Assembly (NCBI RefSeq): GCF_023630705.1
Contig: NZ_JALQEM010000032.1
Coordinates: 124,001-188,000, forward strand
DNA: 64,000 nt
Direction: 5' to 3'
Source: Caballeronia sp. GAFFF1
GTDB lineage: Bacteria; Pseudomonadota; Gammaproteobacteria; Burkholderiales; Burkholderiaceae
Shown: positions 34,468 to 43,427 of the stretch, one piece after another
Layout: each line of letters begins with the position of its first letter
How positions within the stretch are numbered: position 1 is the first letter of the stretch
The notes under the pieces: model-generated
What the model saw: only the letters and a program-made list of their open reading frames with translations
Database searches by the model: none
Told to the model about the DNA's origin: nothing
Translations under genes and position numbers: made by a program

Positions 34468-35312
34468 TGCCGGACGACTCGATCGACGCGCATCAGCATT
34501 ATTGGGATCCCGCGCGCGGCGACTACGGCTGGCTCACGCCCGAGCTCGAGCCGCTCTATCGCGTATTCGGACCACGTGATCTCGCGCCGCTGCGCGAGGC
34601 GACGGGCGTCGCTCGCACGGTCGTCGTTCAGGCTGCGCCGACCGTCGATGAAACCCGCTATCTGCTTGCACTGGCCCGCGACGATCAATCGGTGGCGGGT
34701 GTCGTCGGCTGGGTTCCGCTCGATTCCGACGACGCGCTCGACATCATCGACGAGTTGGCGCGCGAACCGAAGTTCAAAGGCGTGCGCCCGATGCTTCAGG
34801 ACTTGCCCGACGATACGTGGATTGCTCACGCGCCCCGCGACGCCGCGATACAGCGCCTCATCGAACTCGATCTCGCCTTCGACGCGCTCATCTTCGCGCG
34901 CCACGTGCCGTCGCTAATCGAGTTCGCGCGGCGGTTTCCGTTGCTGCGCATCGTCGTCGATCATGGCGCGAAGCCGCCGATTCACGACGGTATCGACGCG
35001 GGCTGGCAACCCTGGGCCGATGGCATCGCGCAACTTGCGGCGGTGCCCCAGCGGCTCTACTGCAAGCTGTCCGGCCTCGCCACAGAAGCCGCGCCGAACT
35101 GGACGGAGGCGACGCTGCAACCCTACGTCGCGCATCTGATCGGGCAATTCGGCGCAGAACGTCTGATGTGGGGCAGCGATTGGCCGGTGCTGAATCTCAA
35201 CGGCGGCTACACTGAATGGCATGCTGCCGCCACGCGCCTCATCGCGCATCTCGAAAAGGCCGGGCAAGCGGCGATTTTCGGCGCAAACGCCCGCGCGTTC
35301 TACCGTCTCTGA
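34464..35312 (+). CDS. Amidohydrolase, L-fuconolactonase-like
   Basis: This 282-residue amidohydrolase-2 family enzyme probably opens the sugar lactone made by the preceding dehydrogenase. The metal-site start IDAHQHYWDPARGDYGW (about residues 5-21) and the closing WGSDWPV with the catalytic Asp are typical of lactonases of this family (LigI, L-fuconolactonase, L-rhamnono-lactonase). Translation is coupled to the AKR gene by ATGA overlap. Which lactone it prefers is not visible in the sequence. Confidence 0.83.
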   Translation: MMPDDSIDAHQHYWDPARGDYGWLTPELEPLYRVFGPRDLAPLREATGVARTVVVQAAPTVDETRYLLALARDDQSVAGVVGWVPLDSDDALDIIDELAREPKFKGVRPMLQDLPDDTWIAHAPRDAAIQRLIELDLAFDALIFARHVPSLIEFARRFPLLRIVVDHGAKPPIHDGIDAGWQPWADGIAQLAAVPQRLYCKLSGLATEAAPNWTEATLQPYVAHLIGQFGAERLMWGSDWPVLNLNGGYTEWHAAATRLIAHLEKAGQAAIFGANARAFYRL

Positions 35313-35364
35313 GACCTGCCATATACCCGGCATGTCTCAAAATCAACCTGGACTGGAGCAGTGG

Positions 35365-36108
35365 ATGGTACAAAGACTGGCAGGCAAGACCGCGCTGATC
35401 ACAGCGGCCGGACAAGGCATCGGGCTCGCGACGGCCGAAATGTTCGCGGCTGAAGGCGCGCGCGTGATCGCGACGGATATCCGCATCGAATCGCTTGAAG
35501 GCAAGCCGTTCGAGGCGCGCAAGCTCGACGTTCTCGACGCGCAGGCAATCAGCGATCTCGCGAACGAGATCGGCGCAATCGACGTGCTGTTCAACTGCGC
35601 GGGATACGTTCACGCCGGCTCGATTCTCGAAGCGACGGAAGCCGACTGGGACTTCGCCTTCGACCTAAACGCGAAGGCCATGTACCGGACGATCCGCGCG
35701 TTCCTGCCCGCCATGCTGGAGAAGGGCAGCGGCTCGATCATCAACATGTCGTCGGCGGCCTCGAGCGTGAAGGGCGTGCCGAACCGCTTCGTGTACGGCG
35801 CGTCGAAGGCGGCGGTCATCGGCTTGACGAAGTCGGTCGCGGCGGATTTCGTCACGCGCGGCATCCGCTGCAACGCCATTTGTCCGGGCACCGTGGAATC
35901 GCCGTCGCTGAAGGAGCGCATCGCGGAGCAGGCGCAGGCGCAAGGCGCGACCGTCGAGCAGGTGCAGGCCGCGTTCGTCGCGCGTCAGCCGATGGGGCGC
36001 GTCGGCCGCGCAAGCGAGATCGCTGCGCTCGCGCTGTATCTCGGCTCCGACGAGTCGTCGTTCACCACGGGTCAGATTCACGTTATCGATGGCGGCTGGT
36101 CCAACTGA
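35365..36108 (+). CDS. Short-chain dehydrogenase, 2-keto-3-deoxy-L-fuconate dehydrogenase-like
   Basis: This 247-residue SDR has a cofactor loop TAAGQGIGLA (about residues 12-21), Ser in INMSSAAS, and the catalytic YGASK motif. The N-terminus RLAGKTALITAAGQGIG and the C-terminus GQIHVIDGGWSN match the 2-keto-3-deoxy-L-fuconate / 2-keto-3-deoxy-rhamnonate dehydrogenase group. It would oxidise the keto-deoxy acid to a diketo acid for the next enzyme. GGAG upstream favours the ATG at 35365; the in-frame ATG at 35332 is an alternative. Confidence 0.85.
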   Translation: MVQRLAGKTALITAAGQGIGLATAEMFAAEGARVIATDIRIESLEGKPFEARKLDVLDAQAISDLANEIGAIDVLFNCAGYVHAGSILEATEADWDFAFDLNAKAMYRTIRAFLPAMLEKGSGSIINMSSAASSVKGVPNRFVYGASKAAVIGLTKSVAADFVTRGIRCNAICPGTVESPSLKERIAEQAQAQGATVEQVQAAFVARQPMGRVGRASEIAALALYLGSDESSFTTGQIHVIDGGWSN

Positions 36109-36153
36109 CCGTCCGTCGCTTTTCAACTTTCAGAACCACGAGGATCACATCAG

Positions 36154-37002
36154 ATGAAGCTGCTTCGTTACGGCCCCAAGGGTCAGGAAAAGCCGGGCCT
36201 GCTCGACGCCGACGGCCAGATTCGCGACCTTTCGTCGGTCGTGGGCGATATTGCCGGCGACACGCTGACCGATGCGGGCCTGGCGAAACTGCGCGCCGTC
36301 GATCCGGCGTCGCTGCCCGTCGTCGAGGGCAATCCGCGCATTGGGCCGTGCGTCGCGCGGGTCGGCAAGTTCGTGTGCATCGGCCTGAACTACGCGGACC
36401 ACGCCGCCGAATCGAACTTGCCGGTGCCGACCGAGCCGGTCATCTTCGGCAAGTGGACGAGCGCCATTTGCGGCCCGAACGACGACGTCGAGATTCCGCG
36501 CGACTCCAGGAAGACGGACTGGGAAGTCGAACTGGGCGTGGTGATCGGCAAAGAAGCGAAGTACGTCGACGAAGCCACCGCGCTCGATTACGTCGCGGGC
36601 TACTGCGTGATCAACGACGTGTCCGAGCGCGAATGGCAGCTGGAACACGGTACGCAGTGGGACAAGGGCAAGGGTTTCGACACGTTCGGCCCGATCGGCC
36701 CGTGGCTCGTCACGAAGGACGAAATCGACGATCCGCAGAAGCTCGACCTGTGGCTCGAAGTGGACGGCCATCGCTACCAGAACGGCAACACGAAGACGAT
36801 GGTTTTCACAGTCGCGCAACTGGTCGCGTACTTGTCGAAGACGATGAGCCTGCAGCCCGGCGACATCATTTCCACCGGCACGCCGCCGGGCGTCGGCATG
36901 GGCGTGAAGCCGAGCCCGGTGTTCCTCAAGGCCGGCCAGACGATGCGTCTCGGCATTCAGGGTCTCGGCGAGCAGCAGCAGAAGACCGTCGCGGCCAAGT
37001 AA
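36154..37002 (+). CDS. Fumarylacetoacetate hydrolase family protein, 2,4-diketo-3-deoxy-fuconate hydrolase-like
   Basis: This 282-residue FAH-family enzyme probably cleaves a 2,4-diketo-3-deoxy acid to pyruvate and a hydroxy acid such as lactate. Family landmarks are CIGLNYADHAAESN, the metal ligand region WEVELGVVIGKEAKYV, DVSEREWQ and GDIISTGTPPGVGMG. In characterised L-fucose pathways an enzyme of this kind ends the route after the SDR. It is the last gene of the cluster and is followed by a strong terminator. No dehydratase gene (L-fuconate dehydratase) is present in the cluster. Confidence 0.86.
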   Translation: MKLLRYGPKGQEKPGLLDADGQIRDLSSVVGDIAGDTLTDAGLAKLRAVDPASLPVVEGNPRIGPCVARVGKFVCIGLNYADHAAESNLPVPTEPVIFGKWTSAICGPNDDVEIPRDSRKTDWEVELGVVIGKEAKYVDEATALDYVAGYCVINDVSEREWQLEHGTQWDKGKGFDTFGPIGPWLVTKDEIDDPQKLDLWLEVDGHRYQNGNTKTMVFTVAQLVAYLSKTMSLQPGDIISTGTPPGVGMGVKPSPVFLKAGQTMRLGIQGLGEQQQKTVAAK

Positions 37003-37026
37003 CACGCCGTGCGTTCGAAAACAGAA

Positions 37027-37049
37027 AACCTCGCCGCGGCGAGGTTTTT
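37027..37049 (+). terminator. Rho-independent terminator of the sugar-acid cluster
   Basis: AACCTCGC-CGCG-GCGAGGTT is a perfect 8-bp hairpin followed by TTTC, 25 bp after the FAH gene stop. A-rich sequence before the stem would make it also act on the minus strand. Confidence 0.8.
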
Positions 37050-37075
37050 CGCTGCTGGACGGTAGAAGAAACAGC

Positions 37076-37513
37076 CTACGCGTCGTAGAGCGCTTCTGCC
37101 GCGCCGTCGCCGATCCGCGTAATCGTGCCCTGCGCCACCGCGACGAGCCGCTCGGTATTGCCGTCGGTGACGAAGACATCGCATTGGCAAGTCGCCTGCG
37201 CCATGCCCGCATGAACCACGCGCGCCCGCGCCATCAGCGTGCCCGTTACCGCCGGGCGCAGATGATTGATCTTGAACTCGCCCGTGACCACCTTCGGACC
37301 GAGCCGCAATGCGCCGGCAAAGGTGAGCGCGTTGTCGACCAGATAGCTCACCACGCCGCCATGCACGAAGCCGTGCTGTTGCCTCAATTCGTCGCGGATC
37401 GGCAGACACAGCGTGAGACTCGCTGAATCGACCTGCATCAGCTTGGTGCCAAGCAAGGCGCTGAACGGCTGCGCGTTCAGTGCACCGCGTGCGATATCGA
37501 CAATCTCGGCCAT
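37076..37513 (-). CDS. PaaI family acyl-CoA thioesterase
   Basis: This 145-residue hotdog-fold protein has the PaaI signature QQHGFVHGGVVSYLVDNAL (about residues 50-68) and GEFKINHLRPAVTGTLMARARVV. It hydrolyses acyl- or aryl-CoA thioesters, often as a housekeeping safety valve; its substrate is unknown. The ATG at 37513 is preceded by AAGGAGTGTCC. The convergent FAH gene ends 73 bp away, across the terminator. Confidence 0.88.
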   Translation of the reverse strand: MAEIVDIARGALNAQPFSALLGTKLMQVDSASLTLCLPIRDELRQQHGFVHGGVVSYLVDNALTFAGALRLGPKVVTGEFKINHLRPAVTGTLMARARVVHAGMAQATCQCDVFVTDGNTERLVAVAQGTITRIGDGAAEALYDA

Positions 37514-37760
37514 TCGGACACTCCTTGGTGGGTTCGGCGCCGTCCTGCAAAGACAATAGATAGCGTTCGCGCGCTTCGCAAGGAAGTTCGGCAAAAATCG
37601 TGCAATGGTGCATTTCGGCGTACCGCGGCGCCCGCGCGCCCGGACGTCGTACCGCATAGACAGCTTTCGCCGCTAACGATTCAAGCTTGTTGCGATGCAT
37701 GCCGTAAACCCGCACTGTCGCCGTCATGGAACGGTCAATTCGTCAGTACGGGTGGAAGTG

Positions 37761-39302
37761 ATGTTTGGAAAAATCAAGGTTGCATCGGGCTTGCTCGCGG
37801 TACTCGTCGTGTTTTGTGTCTTTCAACTCGTGACCGAAGGGCTGGGCTTCTGGTCGCTTTCGAGGACGCACGACGACGTCAATAGTCTTTCGGACATCGC
37901 GCTGAAACAGGTCAACGCCGTCAACAAGACCACGCAGCATTTGATGGATGCGCGCATCAACCTGTCGCGCGCCGGTACGCGCATGGTGCGAGGCGGCACG
38001 GAGCCGGTCGAGATCGTGCAGCATGCGCGTGAACAGATTGCGAGCGCGGAGAAGTCGTTCGGCGCTTTCATGAACGCGCCCAAGACCGGCGATGAAAACG
38101 TCGCGCGCATGAACGCGCTGCAGGCGAAATACGCTGAGTACGCGAAAGCGCTCTCCGAACTCGTGCAGTATCTCGACGCAGGCAATATTCAGGCGTTTCT
38201 CGATCAGCCGACGCAGGGCTTCCAGGACCGCTATCTCGCGGAACAGCAGAAATTCGTCGACTTCGGCAATGCGTCGAGCAATGCGTACCTCGAATCGATC
38301 GACACGCGTTACGCGTGGTTCCGCGCGGTGGGGTTGGCGATCGCCGTCGCGCTGATCGGCGGCGTCGTGCTCGTGCACTTCGCACTGCGTCGCGGCGTCA
38401 TCGCGCCGCTGGAAGAAGCCGGCCGCCATTTCGAGCGCATCGCGCAAGGCCGCCTCGACGAGCGCATCGCGGATCGCGGCACCAACGAAATCGGCCGCCT
38501 GTTCGCCGGTCTCGCCGCCATGCAGGCGAGCGTCGCGAACACTGTGAAGACCGTGCGCGAGACGTCGGAATCCATCAACTTCGGCGCGGACGAAATCGCA
38601 AGCGGCAACGCGGACTTGTCGGCGCGCACCGAGAATCAGGCGGCTTCGCTGGAAGAAACCGCATCGAGCATGGAAGAGCTGACCGCCACCGTGCGCCAGA
38701 ACGCCGAACACGCGCGCGAAGCGAACGCGCTCGCGGGCGAAGCACTCGAAGCGACGTCGCGCGGGTCGAGCGTCGTGGACGACGTCGTCGACAAGATGCG
38801 TGTGATTGCGCAAAGCTCCGACAAGATCGCCGAGATCATTTCCGTCATCGACGGCATCGCGTTTCAGACGAACATCCTCGCGTTGAATGCGGCCGTCGAA
38901 GCGGCACGCGCAGGCGAGCAGGGCCGCGGCTTCGCGGTCGTGGCGGGCGAAGTGCGCGGCCTCGCGCAGCGTTCGGCGCAATCGGCGAAGGAAATCAAGG
39001 AATTGATCGGCGAGTCCGTCGCTCAGGTCAGCGACGGCTCGGAACTGGTCGAGCGCGCCGGCTCCGCGATGCGCGAAGTGTCCACGTCGATCTCGCGCGT
39101 CACGCAGATGATGGCGGAGATCAGCGCGTCGTCGCTGGAGCAGAGCGTCGGCATCGAGCAGGTGAATCAGGCGGTCACGCAGATGGACGAGATGACCCAG
39201 CAGAACGCGGCGCTCGTCGAGCAGGCCGCGGCTGCCGCGTCTTCGTTGCACGAGCAGACGCGGCAGTTGAAGGCGGCGGTCTCCGTGTTCCAGCTCGCCT
39301 AA
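37761..39302 (+). CDS. Methyl-accepting chemotaxis protein
   Basis: This 513-residue chemoreceptor has one transmembrane segment at about 8-32, a periplasmic four-helix-bundle sensor (about 33-190) and a second transmembrane segment at about 192-212. A HAMP domain follows, then the signalling domain with the hairpin tip [20 protein letters not shown] (about residues 370-390). It ends SVFQLA without the NWETF pentapeptide, so it relies on other receptors for CheR/CheB tethering. The ligand is unknown. Its last 4 bp overlap the stop of the convergent AGE gene. Confidence 0.93.
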   Translation: MFGKIKVASGLLAVLVVFCVFQLVTEGLGFWSLSRTHDDVNSLSDIALKQVNAVNKTTQHLMDARINLSRAGTRMVRGGTEPVEIVQHAREQIASAEKSFGAFMNAPKTGDENVARMNALQAKYAEYAKALSELVQYLDAGNIQAFLDQPTQGFQDRYLAEQQKFVDFGNASSNAYLESIDTRYAWFRAVGLAIAVALIGGVVLVHFALRRGVIAPLEEAGRHFERIAQGRLDERIADRGTNEIGRLFAGLAAMQASVANTVKTVRETSESINFGADEIASGNADLSARTENQAASLEETASSMEELTATVRQNAEHAREANALAGEALEATSRGSSVVDDVVDKMRVIAQSSDKIAEIISVIDGIAFQTNILALNAAVEAARAGEQGRGFAVVAGEVRGLAQRSAQSAKEIKELIGESVAQVSDGSELVERAGSAMREVSTSISRVTQMMAEISASSLEQSVGIEQVNQAVTQMDEMTQQNAALVEQAAAAASSLHEQTRQLKAAVSVFQLA

Positions 39303-40411
39303 GCAGGCAACGACGCGTACGCCGTGGCAAGGTGATACGGCGTCGTGGACGGCATTTCCGCCCGGCTGATGCTGCCATCGGCCGAGCGGCACTCCACCCA
39401 TCCCCGCGCGTGCAAGAAGCGCGCGGCGTATCGGCTGATCTGCTCGCCGAGCGCGTTGCCGCGCGTGGCGAGCGCCCGCAGATATTCGGTCTGCGCCCAG
39501 ATGCGCTGCGTGCCGTCGATCACGCGGCCGGTTTCATCGAGCGCGGCGAACACGCCGCCCGTCTTCTCTTCGATGCCGTGCTTCTGCGCGAAGTCGAACG
39601 CGCGTTCCAGCCGCTCATCCAGCGCGACGGCCTTGAATGCGGCGTGTCCGCTGCCTTTGACCAGGAAATACCATTCGAATTGATGTCCCGGCTCCAGCCG
39701 GTTGTCCGCCGCGCCGACAGGCAGTTCGGCGATGCAGCCCGTCGGCTCGTGCACGAAAAGGCGCGCGATCCACTCGGCGAGCGTGGCGAGGCGTGCGTCG
39801 TAGGCGGCGTCGCCCGTCGCTTCGCGGGCAGCGAGCCATGCTTCCGAGAGGTGCATCAGCGGGTTCTGCAGCGGACCTTCCCACGTCGCGGAGAAGTCTT
39901 CCGCCACGACGGCGTTCAGGACTTCCCCAACATGCGCGAACCGCGTTTCGATCAGCTTCGCCGTTTCATCGAGGACGGCGAACGCGCGCGCCGAACCGCT
40001 CTTGCTCGCGTAATGCGCGCACGCGAAAACGACGAACGCGTGCGTGTATAAGTCCTTCTGTCGCTCGAGCGGCGCGCCGTTTGCATCCACGCTATAGAAC
40101 CAACCGCCGTGGCGCGTGTCGTGAAAGTAGTGCTGCAACGACTCGAACAAGGTCGCCGCGTGGTCCAGATCGCCCGCATCCGTAAAGACGAAAAGCTGGC
40201 GCGCGCACGCCATCGCGCGATAACGCTTGGGCGGCAGCGGCGCGTGGTCGTCGGGACCGACGGCTTCGAACGGCAGGCGCAGCGTCGCGTCGAAGCCGGG
40301 GCCGCGCCACAGCGGAAGCACGACGTTCGCGTAATGCGCGCGCAGCGCCGCGCCGGTTTGAAGATTCGCGGACGGCGTCGACGGTGCGCCGGGCGTGGAT
40401 TGATGTTGCAT
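39299..40411 (-). CDS. AGE family epimerase/isomerase
   Basis: This 370-residue alpha6/alpha6-barrel enzyme is related to N-acylglucosamine 2-epimerase and to aldose-ketose isomerases such as YihS and mannose isomerase. Conserved segments are [36 protein letters not shown] and [11 protein letters not shown], which carry the active-site His and Arg residues. It interconverts a sugar at C2, with the specific sugar unknown. The start at 40411 gives a family-like N-terminus. It is alone on this strand, divergent from mgtC. Confidence 0.85.
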   Translation of the reverse strand: MQHQSTPGAPSTPSANLQTGAALRAHYANVVLPLWRGPGFDATLRLPFEAVGPDDHAPLPPKRYRAMACARQLFVFTDAGDLDHAATLFESLQHYFHDTRHGGWFYSVDANGAPLERQKDLYTHAFVVFACAHYASKSGSARAFAVLDETAKLIETRFAHVGEVLNAVVAEDFSATWEGPLQNPLMHLSEAWLAAREATGDAAYDARLATLAEWIARLFVHEPTGCIAELPVGAADNRLEPGHQFEWYFLVKGSGHAAFKAVALDERLERAFDFAQKHGIEEKTGGVFAALDETGRVIDGTQRIWAQTEYLRALATRGNALGEQISRYAARFLHARGWVECRSADGSISRAEMPSTTPYHLATAYASLPA

Positions 40412-40516
40412 GCGACAGTCTTTAGAAGTGTTCTGAGAGGCGCTACGGCGTAGCCTGGCAAGCATAGCAAACGGCGCTCGTCGCGCGACAAGCCGGCATC
40501 ATGAGGAGAGAAAAAC

Positions 40517-41200
40517 ATGTTGAACAACGTCGAACTTGTATCCCGGCTCGTCATGGCCGCCGTGCTCGGCAGCGTGATCGGCTTCGAGCGCGAGCGGCTT
40601 TCATGGGCCGCCGGGCTGCGCACGCATATGCTCGTGTGCGTCGGCTCGGCGTTGATCATGATCGTGTCCGCGTTCGGATTCGCGGATGCGCTTAAGGCGG
40701 AGCACGTGGTGCTGGACCCATCGCGCGTGGCGGCGCAGGTCGTGTCGGGCATCGGCTTCCTCGGCGCGGGCTCGATTCTTCTGCGCGGCGAAATCGTCCG
40801 CGGCCTGACGACGGCGGCGAGCCTGTGGTCCGTCGCGGCGATCGGTCTCGCGGTCGGTGGCGGCCTGTACACCGCATCGATCGCGGCGACGGCGATCATC
40901 CTTATCATTCTGGCGGGCTTGAAGCCGCTCGAGCGACGTTTCATCTCGGTGAGACAGCGCCGACAACTGACGATGCTCGTGGATCGCGGCTCGCTCTCGT
41001 TTCACGCGCTGCACGAGGCGCTCGGGCCGGGCAGCGTGCGCGTGAAGCAGTTCGTGGTGCAGCAGAGCGAAGAGTCGCCCGATTCGGACGAGGTGCAAGT
41101 CGAGTTGTCGCGCGTGTCGGAAGGGGAGTATCGGTCGATCTGCGCGCGCTTGCGGCAACTCGAAGTCGTCCGCGAGTTTCGCGAAGACGGCACCGGCTGA
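40517..41200 (+). CDS. MgtC/SapB family membrane protein
   Basis: This 227-residue protein has the MgtC core of four or five membrane helices (about 5-135), with FERERLSWAAGLRTHMLVCVGSAL, GIGFLGAGSIL and GLTTAASLWSVAAIG, the family's most conserved segments. A C-terminal cytoplasmic domain follows, similar in length to the ACT-like domain of MgtC. Relatives inhibit F1Fo ATP synthase and support growth in low magnesium. GAGGAGAG precedes the start. Confidence 0.9.
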   Translation: MLNNVELVSRLVMAAVLGSVIGFERERLSWAAGLRTHMLVCVGSALIMIVSAFGFADALKAEHVVLDPSRVAAQVVSGIGFLGAGSILLRGEIVRGLTTAASLWSVAAIGLAVGGGLYTASIAATAIILIILAGLKPLERRFISVRQRRQLTMLVDRGSLSFHALHEALGPGSVRVKQFVVQQSEESPDSDEVQVELSRVSEGEYRSICARLRQLEVVREFREDGTG

Positions 41201-41380
41201 GCGGCGGCGCGCGAGTGCATCGCACGGATGCGAAATTGAACGCCGAAACATCGCGTAAAGCCGCTGGATAAGGCCCGCAGCCGTGCGACAATGCGGCCTC
41301 GAAATTTATTGCCGGACCGCGTGGGCGCGCTGCGCGCCAGCAGTTCCGGCCGCAGTCTTTCGATCCGCAGCTTGCGACCT

Positions 41381-41956
41381 ATGCCAGATTCCGCTGTACC
41401 CCGAAATCCTGACGTCTCATCGGACGATACCGTTCCTTCCGCCAAAGCCAGCCGCCGGAGTCCGGCGCGCACCGCGCAGCGCGTCGCCCAACTGCGCGAA
41501 GCGATCCGCCCCGGCGAAACGCTCGACCTCTTCGCCGAGGACGCGGAACGCGCCACTCAGCAGGCGATGAACACCGATATCCGTCAGGGCACGTTCGAGG
41601 GCTTCGAGTTGCCGGAGGTGTTTCTGGCGGCGGTGGAATCGTCGGCGAGGCGGCGAGCAGCGCGTGCAGCGGCGCCGGCCGAAGCGCGGGCGGAGACGCC
41701 GACGCAAGGCGATCTGATCGCGGATTCGTCGAGTTCGCCCGGTCCGGCGGAGGAAGGCCCGACGCTCCTTGCTACCGCGACCGCTTTGCCCGCGCCCGAC
41801 ACTGTCTCGCTCGATCGGCACGTGGCGGCCGTTGCTTCGCACTCGTTCCACTCGTTCGCCTGGCTTCTGTGCGCGATGCTGGCGACGTACGCGACCGTCA
41901 TCGCCCAGCCGGTGATCCGCCTCCCGACCGTCCCCGACGCCTTCAGCGCGCCATAG
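41381..41956 (+). CDS. Hypothetical protein with C-terminal membrane segment
   Basis: The 191-residue product is disordered-looking and rich in Ala, Ser, Pro and Arg, with a short ordered part (AQLREAIRPGETLDLFAEDAE) and a single hydrophobic segment near the end (FAWLLCAMLATYATVIAQP). It may be a tail-anchored protein. I recognise no family. An in-frame ATG at 41291 gives 30 more residues; the ATG at 41381 is chosen for composition. It may be expressed with mgtC upstream. Confidence 0.45.
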   Translation: MPDSAVPRNPDVSSDDTVPSAKASRRSPARTAQRVAQLREAIRPGETLDLFAEDAERATQQAMNTDIRQGTFEGFELPEVFLAAVESSARRRAARAAAPAEARAETPTQGDLIADSSSSPGPAEEGPTLLATATALPAPDTVSLDRHVAAVASHSFHSFAWLLCAMLATYATVIAQPVIRLPTVPDAFSAP

Positions 41957-42052
41957 TTCCCTGCGACAACGTGCCTCGGGGTCGCGCGCGATCACCGCCG
42001 CGCGGCGCCTTGCGTCCCGCCCCTAGTTTCCAGCCGGTCAAAAAAGCCGTGT

Positions 42053-42069
42053 CTGTAGAAAAACTACAA
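42053..42069 (+). repeat. Inverted repeat arm left of a 50-residue gene
   Basis: CTGTAGAAAAACTACAA is itself a small hairpin (TGTAG-AAAAA-CTACA). Its near inverse copy lies at 42401-42418 on the other side of the small gene at 42171. Confidence 0.45.
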
Positions 42070-42170
42070 CATTTTCTGGAAGTAAATGCTGCATTGCACT
42101 AGGAATCCGGCAGGGCAAACCCTATAATCATCGCTAAGGGAAAACCCTCAATTATCAACCGGAGTCTGAC

Positions 42171-42323
42171 ATGAGCTACCTCTTCGCATTGCTGCAAAAA
42201 CTCGCTTCGATGTTCGAATCGCCGCACCTGCCGCTGGACAAAGACTACTCGTATCAAGCGCGTTTCCGCGAATCCGAGCGTCAGCGCAAGGCACGCGGCA
42301 CGGCTTTCGGCATTCATCTGTAA
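42171..42323 (+). CDS. Small 50-residue hypothetical protein
   Basis: ATG at 42171 opens a 50-codon frame ending TAA: MSYLFALLQKLASMFESPHL, then a charged tail with DYSYQARFRESERQRKARG and a final GIHL. The N-terminal part is an amphipathic helix and the rest is basic. CCGGAG lies 10 bp before the start and a TATAAT box is at 42123-42128, which support real expression. No family is assigned; small proteins of this style are common in Burkholderia. It is flanked by an inverted repeat. Confidence 0.65.
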   Translation: MSYLFALLQKLASMFESPHLPLDKDYSYQARFRESERQRKARGTAFGIHL

Positions 42324-42400
42324 TGCGCGGCTAAAGGCGGCGCGGGACACACACTAGAAGCAAGATGCGACGGCAAGCGCCGTACACCCGCCCGCCAGTT

Positions 42401-42418
42401 TTGTAGTTTTTCTAGCAG
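42401..42418 (-). repeat. Inverted repeat arm right of the 50-residue gene
   Basis: TTGTAGTTTTTCTAGCAG is the inverse of the arm at 42053 with one inserted base. Together the arms enclose the small gene in about 365 bp. Confidence 0.45.
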
Positions 42419-42556
42419 TTCTCCAGCATCTCACTTCCGCGCTCGAAGCGCGCGACACGGCATCACATCCCCTGCTGTTTTCCTGCGCCCGTCGTCCGAC
42501 GAGCCGCCGCGGTATCCTTTCGTTCTCACGAACCATCGCGCATTGCGCGGCCCCTC

Positions 42557-43174
42557 ATGACCGGCGACATCCATTTCTACGATCCGAGCGAAGGCCACGG
42601 CCTGCCGCATGACCCCTTCAAGGCAATTGTCGCGCCGCGCGTCATCGGCTGGATCTCCAGCCGCACCGCCGAAGGCGGCGTGAACCTCGCGCCGTACAGC
42701 TTCTTCGGCGCGTTCGCGTCATTCCCTTACGTGATCGGCTTCTCCAGCGAAGGTCGCAAGGACAGCATCAGCAACATCGAGGCGACCGGCGAATTCGTCT
42801 GGAATATGTCGACGCGGCCGCTCGCCGAGCGCATGAACCGCACGTCGGCGCCGGTGGCGCCGGAAATCGACGAATTCGAGCTCGCCGGGTTGACGAAAGG
42901 ACCCGGCCGCAATGTCGACGTGCCGCATGTGGCCGAGTCCCCGGCGGCGCTCGAATGCCGGCTGCTGCAAGTGGTGCGCATCCACGACCTCGCCGGCCAG
43001 CCGATGAACAATTGGCTCGCGCTAGGCCAGGTGGTGGGCGTGCACATTCGCAGCGAGTTTCTGAAGGACGGTCTCTTCGATACCGCCGCCGCGCGCCCGA
43101 TCATGCGGGCCGGTTATCGCGCCGACTACGCCGAGATCGGCGAAATGTTCCAGATGATCCGCCCGAGCGCCTGA
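42557..43174 (+). CDS. Flavin reductase-like FMN-binding protein
   Basis: This 205-residue protein has the flavin reductase split-barrel fold: PFKAIVAPRVIGWISSRTAEGGVNLAPYSFFGAF, quoted in parts, then KDSISNIEATGEFVWNM and the C-terminal ARPIMRAGYRADYAEIGEMF. It likely binds FMN and reduces it with NAD(P)H or supplies reduced flavin to a monooxygenase; the partner is not nearby. The gene stands alone between the small gene and the betaine-transport genes. Confidence 0.85.
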   Translation: MTGDIHFYDPSEGHGLPHDPFKAIVAPRVIGWISSRTAEGGVNLAPYSFFGAFASFPYVIGFSSEGRKDSISNIEATGEFVWNMSTRPLAERMNRTSAPVAPEIDEFELAGLTKGPGRNVDVPHVAESPAALECRLLQVVRIHDLAGQPMNNWLALGQVVGVHIRSEFLKDGLFDTAAARPIMRAGYRADYAEIGEMFQMIRPSA

Positions 43175-43427
43175 CCCAAAGGCGAAACATCGGCTTCGCG
43201 CCGCGACTTGTCGTGGCGCGACACGCATCCACCGTAGCGCGCTTCTCTCCCTTCTTCCGCAAAGCCTTGTCTAGCAAGGGCGTCCGGCTGTCTGCCGCGA
43301 AACTGCGACAAATCAGTGTCGTATTTCCACATGTGATTGTCGCAAATAGTCGGCTCACGGCACTTTTTTCTGGCAACTATGTATGCAGAGCGCGGAAGCG
43401 CGTCCGCCACGGTTCTGGAGAATGTCG

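Noticed and set aside
37695-37760. Longer N-terminus for the chemoreceptor
   Set aside because: The 22 extra residues lack receptor features. The ATG at 37761 places the first membrane helix correctly.
43175-43427. A missing ProX binding-protein gene before the transporter
   Set aside because: The 253-bp gap is too short and has no signal-peptide frame. The binding protein must be elsewhere.
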